Origin: an uncultured Lachnospiraceae bacterium
GTDB lineage: Bacteria; Bacillota; Clostridia; Lachnospirales; Lachnospiraceae
Direction of reading: 5' to 3'
Length of the DNA stretch: 44,335 nt
Assembly (NCBI GenBank): GCA_947593975.1
Contig: CANQDW010000006.1
Location: 1 to 44,335, forward strand
Translations under genes and position numbers: made by a program
Shown: positions 38,845 to 44,335 of the stretch, one piece after another
Position numbering within the stretch: the stretch's first letter is position 1
How the letters are laid out: each line of letters begins with the position of its first letter
The notes under the pieces: generated by a model
What the model saw: only the letters and a program-made list of their open reading frames with translations
The model's database searches: none
Told to the model about the DNA's origin: nothing

Positions 38845-38873
38845 ATTATAAAATATTAAATTATAAAATACAA
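38845..38873 (-). promoter_or_regulatory. Predicted promoter of the ppx-ppk unit
   Basis: On the minus strand TTGTAT (38873-38868) and TATAAT (38850-38845) are 17 bases apart, giving a leader of roughly 60 bases. The flanking DNA is almost pure A/T. A second TATAAT (38865-38860) lies inside the spacer but has no matching -35 box. Confidence 0.6.
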
Positions 38874-38944
38874 GAAAAATATTGAAAGGCTGCGCGCCTG
38901 TTTATGGGATATAAAGCCATACTGAAGCTATAATATTATTTTGC

Positions 38945-38973
38945 TTGCCTAACTTCGATTTTATATGTATACT
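38945..38973 (+). promoter_or_regulatory. Predicted promoter of queA
   Basis: TTGCCT (38945-38950) and TATACT (38968-38973) are separated by 17 bases. The queA start codon is 40 bases downstream of the -10 box. Confidence 0.55.
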
Positions 38974-39012
38974 AAAAAAGAATTTTATGGTATTTGTATT
39001 TTGGAGGAAACT

Positions 39013-40038
39013 ATGCGTACCGGTGATTTTAATTATGAACTTCCGAAGGAGCTTATTGCGCAGGAGCCGCTTTATGACAGAGATAACTGCCGGCTGATGG
39101 TGCTTTCGCGCTCTGCGGGTGAAGTTTCGCATAAAATATTTCATGACATAAAAGAATATCTTAATGAAGGCGACTGCCTTGTGCTAAACAATACAAAAGT
39201 AATACCCGCAAGGCTTATCGGAGAGCGTATCCCTTCGGGCGGAAAGGCGGAAATACTTCTCCTTAAAAGGACGGGAGCCGATATATGGGAAACGATAGTA
39301 AGGCCGGGCAAAAAATTAAGATGCAAAACGCGGGTGAGTTTTGGAAACGGACTTTTATGCGCGGAAATAAAAGAAGTGCTTCCGGACGGAAACAGGCTGG
39401 TACAATTTGAATACGAAGGAATATTTGAGGAAGTGCTTGATGAGCTTGGACAGATGCCGCTTCCGCCATACATAACAAAAGAGCTTAAGGATAAAAATAG
39501 TTATCAGACTGTATATGCAAAATATGAAGGTTCTGCAGCCGCACCTACAGCGGGACTGCATTTTACAGAGAAACTTTTGGATCAGCTTGGGCAGATGGGA
39601 ATAAATATTGCGCAGGTAACGCTCCATGTGGGACTTGGGACATTCAGGCCGGTAAAAGTTGGGGATGTTAAGGCGCATCATATGCATTCGGAATTTTACA
39701 GGATAAATAAACAGGCGGCAGATATGATCAACAATACGAAAAAAAACGGCGGCAGGGTAATATGTGTCGGAACTACAAGCTGCCGCACGATAGAATCAGC
39801 GGCAGATGAAAACGGCATCGTGGTCCCTAAAGAAGAAGATACGGATATTTTCATATATCCGGGATATAAATTTAAGGTGATGGATGGTCTTATTACTAAT
39901 TTTCATCTGCCTGAATCCACGCTTCTTATGCTTGTGTCGGCGTTTGCGGGAAGAGAAAATGTGCTTTCGGCTTATAAAGAGGCGGTAGAAGAAAAATATA
40001 GATTTTTTTCGTTTGGAGATGCTATGCTGATTATATGA
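39013..40038 (+). CDS. queA: tRNA preQ1(34) S-adenosylmethionine ribosyltransferase-isomerase
   Basis: Transfers and isomerises the ribosyl group of SAM onto preQ1 in tRNA to form epoxyqueuosine. The start at 39013 follows GGAGGAAA and gives 341 residues, the family norm; a further upstream in-frame ATG (38965) overlaps the predicted -10 box and is rejected. Signatures are the opening [14 protein letters not shown], the [10 protein letters not shown] segment and [10 protein letters not shown]. No other queuosine genes are in view. The lipid kinase gene follows after 28 bases. Confidence 0.96.
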   Translation: MRTGDFNYELPKELIAQEPLYDRDNCRLMVLSRSAGEVSHKIFHDIKEYLNEGDCLVLNNTKVIPARLIGERIPSGGKAEILLLKRTGADIWETIVRPGKKLRCKTRVSFGNGLLCAEIKEVLPDGNRLVQFEYEGIFEEVLDELGQMPLPPYITKELKDKNSYQTVYAKYEGSAAAPTAGLHFTEKLLDQLGQMGINIAQVTLHVGLGTFRPVKVGDVKAHHMHSEFYRINKQAADMINNTKKNGGRVICVGTTSCRTIESAADENGIVVPKEEDTDIFIYPGYKFKVMDGLITNFHLPESTLLMLVSAFAGRENVLSAYKEAVEEKYRFFSFGDAMLII

Positions 40039-40066
40039 TATCAGACGAATATACGGAGGAACGTTT

Positions 40067-40981
40067 ATGGACAGTTTAAAGAAACTCTTATTTATATATA
40101 ACCCCAATGCCGGGCGCGGAGTTGTAAAAAACCAGCTGTCGGGCATCATTGAAACGTTTTGCGGCGCAGGTTATGAAGTGACGGTATGCCCGACGTTTAA
40201 GGCGGGGGATGCCAGGGATATTGTTATAGAAAAGGCAGACAGGCATGACCGTATAATATGCTGCGGCGGGGACGGGACGCTGAACGAGGTTACGAACGGG
40301 CTTATGGCTCTTGAAAATAAAGTGCCCTGCGGATATATACCTGCGGGGACGGTTAATGATTTTGCGCGTTCTTTCGGGCTTCCGCAGAACATGATAGAAG
40401 CGGCCGGCGTCGCTGCATGCGGCGAGGTGTTTATGAGCGACATAGGGGAACTGAACGGCAGATGCTTTGATTATGTCGCGGCATTCGGGGCGCTTGCGGA
40501 TGTGTCGTATGAAACTAATCAGAATATCAAAAACGTTATCGGCAGGCTTGCATATTTCCTTGAAGGCGTAAAAAGGCTGGCTTCTATAAGGAAATACAGT
40601 ATACATATCGAGGCCGACGGAGAGATAATAAATGATGACGTGATATACGGGATGATCACCAATTCATTTTCGGTTGGCGGGATCCTTTCAATGTCTGACG
40701 AAAAGGTTGTGCTGGACGACGGTAAACTTGAGGCGCTCTTCATAAAAGCGCCGAAAAACTTGATCGAACTTCAGTCTGTGATCAATGCGCTTGTGTCAGG
40801 AGATACGAGCTGTAAGCATTTTTATTACAGGCATATAGAAAATATAAAAATAGTCTGCTATGAAGAGATATGCTGGTCGTTAGACGGGGAATTCGGCGGC
40901 GCATTTACGGAAACCGATATAAAAACCCACTGCAGGTGCATACCGTTTATAAGGCAAAATCAATCGCCTGCCAAAATTTAA
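40067..40981 (+). CDS. Diacylglycerol/lipid kinase, YegS/DgkB family
   Basis: Soluble, membrane-associated lipid kinase that phosphorylates diacylglycerol or a related lipid, recycling it to phosphatidate. The 304 residues have the nucleotide-binding N-P-N-A-G-R-G (about 12-18) and catalytic G-G-D-G-T-L-N-E-V (67-75), then a beta-sandwich domain with the G-G-I-L-S-M segment. GGAGG lies nine bases before the start. Whether the substrate is diacylglycerol or another lipid cannot be decided. Confidence 0.9.
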   Translation: MDSLKKLLFIYNPNAGRGVVKNQLSGIIETFCGAGYEVTVCPTFKAGDARDIVIEKADRHDRIICCGGDGTLNEVTNGLMALENKVPCGYIPAGTVNDFARSFGLPQNMIEAAGVAACGEVFMSDIGELNGRCFDYVAAFGALADVSYETNQNIKNVIGRLAYFLEGVKRLASIRKYSIHIEADGEIINDDVIYGMITNSFSVGGILSMSDEKVVLDDGKLEALFIKAPKNLIELQSVINALVSGDTSCKHFYYRHIENIKIVCYEEICWSLDGEFGGAFTETDIKTHCRCIPFIRQNQSPAKI

Positions 40982-40989
40982 AAATTATG

Positions 40990-41018
40990 TTGTTAATATT
41001 ATCCATATGTGTTAAAAT
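40990..41018 (+). promoter_or_regulatory. Predicted extended -10 promoter of ppdK
   Basis: TTGTTA (40990-40995) and TAAAAT (41013-41018) are 17 bases apart, and TGT directly precedes the -10 box, giving the extended TGn element. This fits a strongly expressed metabolic gene. Confidence 0.65.
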
Positions 41019-41077
41019 ATTTATATGAGTTTAATAATTTTATAAAAAAACAATAAGTAAAAAATAGGAGGTAAATG

Positions 41078-43702
41078 ATGACTAAATGGGTATATTTATT
41101 CACTGAAGGAGATGCGGGAATGCGAAATCTTCTCGGTGGTAAAGGTGCAAACCTTGCTGAGATGACTAATTTGGGGCTTCCGGTTCCGCAGGGATTTACT
41201 ATCACTACAGAAGCGTGCACGCAGTATTATGAAGACGGAAGAAAGATCAATGACGAAATACAGGCTCAGATCATGGAATATATCGAAAAGATGGAGAAAA
41301 TTACCGGGAAGAAATTTGGCGATAAAGAGAATCCTCTCTTAGTTTCGGTACGTTCGGGGGCGCGCGCTTCTATGCCGGGAATGATGGATACCATTCTTAA
41401 CCTTGGACTTAATGAGGATGTTGTTGAGGTCCTTGCGGAGAAGTCGGGAAATCCAAGATGGGCATGGGACTGCTACAGAAGGTTTATCCAGATGTTTTCT
41501 GACGTGGTTATGGAAGTCGGAAAGAAGTATTTTGAGGTATTGATCGATGAACTTAAGGAAAAGAAGGGAGTAACGCAGGACGTAGACCTTACTGCCGAAG
41601 ACCTTAAGGTCCTTGCCAACCAATTTAAAGCCGAGTATAAGGCAAAGATAGGCGAAGATTTCCCTGACGATCCTAAGGTCCAGCTTATGGAAGCCATTAA
41701 AGCGGTATTCCGTTCATGGGACAACGACAGGGCAAATGTATACCGCCGCGACAATGATATCCCTTATTCATGGGGAACTGCAGTCAATGTACAGATGATG
41801 GCATTTGGAAATATGGGAGATACATCAGGAACGGGAGTTGCATTCACGCGTAATCCGGCTACCGGCGAGAAGAAGCTTGACGGCGAATTCCTTATGAATG
41901 CGCAGGGCGAAGATGTCGTAGCCGGCGTGCGTACGCCTAAGAAGATTGAAGAGATGGCGGAAACGATGCCTGAAGTATTCGAGCAGTTTAAGGATATATG
42001 CAATATCCTTGAGAACCATTACAGGGATATGCAGGATATGGAGTTTACTATTGAAGACAAGAAACTGTATATGCTCCAGACCCGTAACGGAAAGAGGACT
42101 CCGCAGGCAGCGCTTAAGATCGCGTGCGACCTTGTGGACGAAGGAATGATCACACCTAAGAAAGCTGTTTCAATGATAGAACCGCGTAACCTGGACGCTC
42201 TTTTGCATCCGCAGTTTGATCCGGAAGTGCTTTCAAAATCAGAACCGATAGGTTCCGCTATAGGAGCTTCACCGGGATCTGCGGCAGGAAAGATCGTATT
42301 TAGCGCAGAAGATGCAATGGCATGGAATAAGAGAGGCGAAAAAGTTGTACTTGTACGTCTTGAGACATCTCCTGAAGATATCGAAGGAATGAAGGCTTCT
42401 CAGGGTATACTTACAGTACGCGGCGGAAGAACATCGCATGCCGCAGTAGTTGCCCGCGGAATGGGTATATGCTGTGTATCGGGATGCGGCGATATAATAA
42501 TGGACGAAGCCAATAAGAAATTTACACTTGCCGGAAAAGAATTCCATGAAGGCGACGAGATATCAATCGATGGTTCAACAGGTAAGATATATGACGGACT
42601 TATCCCTACAGTAGACGCAACTATTGCGGGTGAATTTGACAGAATAATGAAATGGGCCGATGAATTCAGAAGGCTTAAGGTACGTACGAACGCGGATACG
42701 CCTGCCGATGCAAAGAAGGCAAGAGAGCTTGGAGCCGAAGGCATAGGACTTTGCCGTACCGAGCATATGTTCTTTGAGGGCGACAGGATAGACGCTTTCC
42801 GTGAAATGATATGTTCTGATACGGCAGAGGAAAGGGAAGCTGCTCTTGATAAGATACTTCCTATACAGCAGAGCGATTTCGAACAGCTGTATGAAGCGCT
42901 TGAGGGTTGTCCAGTTACGATACGTTTCCTTGACCCGCCGCTTCATGCATTTGTTCCTACACTGGATGAGGATATCAAAAAACTTGCCGACAGCCAGGGC
43001 AAATCAGTCGATGAGATCAAGGCGATAATAGCGTCTCTCCATGAATTTAACCCTATGATGGGACACAGGGGATGCCGTCTTGCAGTTACTTATCCTGAGA
43101 TTGCAAGGATGCAGACAAAAGCGGTTATAAGAGCTGCGATCAATGTAAATAATGCGCATGCTGACTGGAACATTAAACCTGAGATCATGATCCCGCTCGT
43201 TGGAGACGTCAAAGAGCTTAAGAATGTTAAAGACGTGGTTGTAAAGACTGCTGACGAAGAGATAGCAAAAGCGGGTTCGGATATAAAATATGAAGTTGGT
43301 ACGATGATGGAGATACCGCGCGCCTGCCTGACAGCAGATGATATTGCAAAAGAAGCCGATTTCTTCTGCTTCGGAACGAACGACCTCACACAGATGACAT
43401 TTGGTTTCTCACGTGACGACTCAGGCAAGTTCCTGGATGCATATTACAGATCTAAGATATTTGAAAGCGATCCGTTTGCAAAGCTTGACCAGAATGGCGT
43501 GGGAAGGCTTATGGATATGGCGGTTAAACTTGGAAAACCCGTTAATCCAAACCTTCATATCGGAATCTGCGGAGAGCACGGCGGAGATCCTGCCAGCATT
43601 GCTTTCTGCGACAGCATAGGACTTGATTATGTGTCCTGCTCGCCGTTTAGGGTGCCTATAGCAAGGCTTGCTGCGGCTCAGGCGGCAATCGAAGAGGAAT
43701 AA
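41078..43702 (+). CDS. ppdK: Pyruvate, phosphate dikinase
   Basis: Interconverts pyruvate, ATP and phosphate with phosphoenolpyruvate, AMP and pyrophosphate, the glycolytic end reaction of many anaerobes. Two ATGs are adjacent; the second (41078) is six bases from AGGAGG and gives 874 residues, as in the Clostridium symbiosum enzyme, while the first (41075) is only three bases away. Domains: N-terminal ATP-grasp region (about 1-340), swivelling phosphohistidine domain with His454 in G-G-R-T-S-H-A-A-V-V-A-R-G, and a C-terminal PEP/pyruvate TIM barrel with Cys831 in C-G-E-H-G-G-D-P. All key residues are present. Codon use is cleaner than in its neighbours, which agrees with high expression. Confidence 0.97.
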   Translation: MTKWVYLFTEGDAGMRNLLGGKGANLAEMTNLGLPVPQGFTITTEACTQYYEDGRKINDEIQAQIMEYIEKMEKITGKKFGDKENPLLVSVRSGARASMPGMMDTILNLGLNEDVVEVLAEKSGNPRWAWDCYRRFIQMFSDVVMEVGKKYFEVLIDELKEKKGVTQDVDLTAEDLKVLANQFKAEYKAKIGEDFPDDPKVQLMEAIKAVFRSWDNDRANVYRRDNDIPYSWGTAVNVQMMAFGNMGDTSGTGVAFTRNPATGEKKLDGEFLMNAQGEDVVAGVRTPKKIEEMAETMPEVFEQFKDICNILENHYRDMQDMEFTIEDKKLYMLQTRNGKRTPQAALKIACDLVDEGMITPKKAVSMIEPRNLDALLHPQFDPEVLSKSEPIGSAIGASPGSAAGKIVFSAEDAMAWNKRGEKVVLVRLETSPEDIEGMKASQGILTVRGGRTSHAAVVARGMGICCVSGCGDIIMDEANKKFTLAGKEFHEGDEISIDGSTGKIYDGLIPTVDATIAGEFDRIMKWADEFRRLKVRTNADTPADAKKARELGAEGIGLCRTEHMFFEGDRIDAFREMICSDTAEEREAALDKILPIQQSDFEQLYEALEGCPVTIRFLDPPLHAFVPTLDEDIKKLADSQGKSVDEIKAIIASLHEFNPMMGHRGCRLAVTYPEIARMQTKAVIRAAINVNNAHADWNIKPEIMIPLVGDVKELKNVKDVVVKTADEEIAKAGSDIKYEVGTMMEIPRACLTADDIAKEADFFCFGTNDLTQMTFGFSRDDSGKFLDAYYRSKIFESDPFAKLDQNGVGRLMDMAVKLGKPVNPNLHIGICGEHGGDPASIAFCDSIGLDYVSCSPFRVPIARLAAAQAAIEEE

Positions 43703-43721
43703 GTTTTTGAGGCCGGTACTG

Positions 43722-43847
43722 TTTGGTGAAATAGATGAATAAAAGGCTTGAAATAAATAGAAAGCGGAGCTTTCTATTTGGATGATTGAGTATCAGGGGG
43801 TTCACCAAAATGGAGGATGAACCCCCTTAACACATTATTATTCATCT
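43722..43847 (+). other. Structured intergenic element with crossing inverted repeats
   Basis: The 175-base gap after ppdK contains several inverted repeats: TTTGGTGAA (43722-43730) with TTCACCAAA (43801-43809); AGATGAATAA (43733-43742) with TTATTCATCT (43838-43847); a local hairpin AAATAGAAAGC (43755-43765) / GCTTTCTATTT (43769-43779) with loop GGA; and GGGGGTTC (43796-43803) / GAACCCCC (43819-43826). The first two pairs cross (left-left-right-right) and the last overlaps the first, so the RNA could form a pseudoknot or switch between folds. No U-run follows either hairpin. It may act as a ppdK 3' structure, a leader for the next gene or a small palindromic element. Confidence 0.6.
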
Positions 43848-43877
43848 GTTTTGTGATTGAAGTGTGGGTGTGAATTT

Positions 43878-44335
43878 ATGAAACGATTAAAAAACAAAGG
43901 ATTCTATGCATTATTTATTTTTTTTATAATAATAGTATTTTTTTTAGCGATATATGTATATTCAATTGTGACAGGAAATATACTCGAAGATGCGGCGGTC
44001 AACAACATCAAGGAGGTTGCTGTGCATGACCGCAATACAATTACTATGTTTATTGAATATAATTGGAAAAACCAGCAGCGAATAGGTGAAAGACTGAAAC
44101 GGAACAGCAAGGAACTTAAAACTGTAAGCCAAATAAACGAATATCTGGGACTTGAAGCGTATGAATCAACATTTGATAAAGTCTATCTGCTTATGGAAGA
44201 CGGTTCCTATTATACCGATATTACTTACAGAAAAAGCAGCGAAGATCCGGATTATTACCCGTATATGGATCTGTTCGCAAATACTGACAGTTACAAAGTC
44301 ATCGGTTATGATTCGCTTCCTGTAATGGGCTCCGA
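43878..44335 (+). CDS. Membrane-anchored sensor protein, N-terminal part (truncated by window edge)
   Basis: The first 152 codons of a longer open frame. One membrane segment (about residues 8-32, very Phe/Ile-rich) is followed by an extracytoplasmic region (residues 33 onward) that starts with a helical stretch and continues into alternating strands, including V-Y-L-L-M-E-D-G-S-Y-Y-T-D. This layout fits a Cache-like ligand-binding domain of a histidine kinase, chemoreceptor or diguanylate cyclase; the output domain lies outside the window, so the type cannot be told. The ribosome binding site is weak (GTGGGTGTG). The gene follows the structured intergenic element at 43722-43847. Confidence 0.7.
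   Translation, partial: MKRLKNKGFYALFIFFIIIVFFLAIYVYSIVTGNILEDAAVNNIKEVAVHDRNTITMFIEYNWKNQQRIGERLKRNSKELKTVSQINEYLGLEAYESTFDKVYLLMEDGSYYTDITYRKSSEDPDYYPYMDLFANTDSYKVIGYDSLPVMGS

Noticed and set aside
38881-38905. G/C-rich mini-hairpin near AGGCTGCGCGCCT
   Set aside because: Only a four-base stem is possible and no U-run fits either strand convincingly.

Overview
The window looks like chromosomal DNA from an anaerobic Gram-positive bacterium of the Lachnospiraceae type (Clostridia); the genus cannot be fixed from sequence alone. Supporting points are the Firmicutes gene order era-yqzL-recO followed by a single-chain glycyl-tRNA synthetase, an 874-residue pyruvate phosphate dikinase very like the clostridial enzyme, frequent ATA and AGG/AGA codons, AGGAGG-type ribosome binding sites, and large secreted enzymes with lysine-rich Ig-like tails. 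No rRNA, tRNA, CRISPR array, insertion sequence or phage gene was recognised. No stretch longer than 300 bases lacks a gene.

Layout. (1) 1-7522, housekeeping: the 5' part of pyrG (minus strand, cut by the window start) diverges from a compact plus-strand run ftsH, a Cof-type HAD phosphatase, uvrC and a YgiQ-type radical SAM gene. (2) 7523-24700, an accessory island of four secreted proteins on the plus strand: a zinc metalloprotease-like protein with a Pro/Thr/Glu linker, a GH146-like and a GH127 beta-L-arabinofuranosidase, and a GH51 alpha-L-arabinofuranosidase. The three glycosidases share one discoidin-like module, and all four proteins end in very lysine-rich domains. No transporter, regulator or sortase signal accompanies them. 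(3) 24790-31492, core genes: csp (minus), an M16C peptidase, era, yqzL, recO and glyS. (4) 31489-35113: a pyridoxamine kinase (minus) diverging from a secreted subtilisin-like protease and an RNase H. (5) 35106-38781: ppx/gppA and ppk on the minus strand, a polyphosphate pair. (6) 39013-44335: queA, a lipid kinase gene, ppdK, a structured intergenic stretch, and the start of a membrane sensor protein cut by the window end.

How the genes may work together. The island encodes extracellular enzymes able to remove both beta- and alpha-linked L-arabinofuranose, as found on plant hydroxyproline-rich glycoproteins (extensins), arabinans and arabinoxylans. The most interesting possibility is that the metalloprotease is related to Pro-Pro endopeptidases of the anthrax-lethal-factor-like clan. 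The adjacent GH146 protein carries an I-N-P-P-A-P segment exactly between its catalytic part and its binding/attachment tail. This recalls the known C. difficile arrangement of a Pro-Pro protease gene beside its surface-protein substrate. It is a hypothesis, not a demonstrated function.
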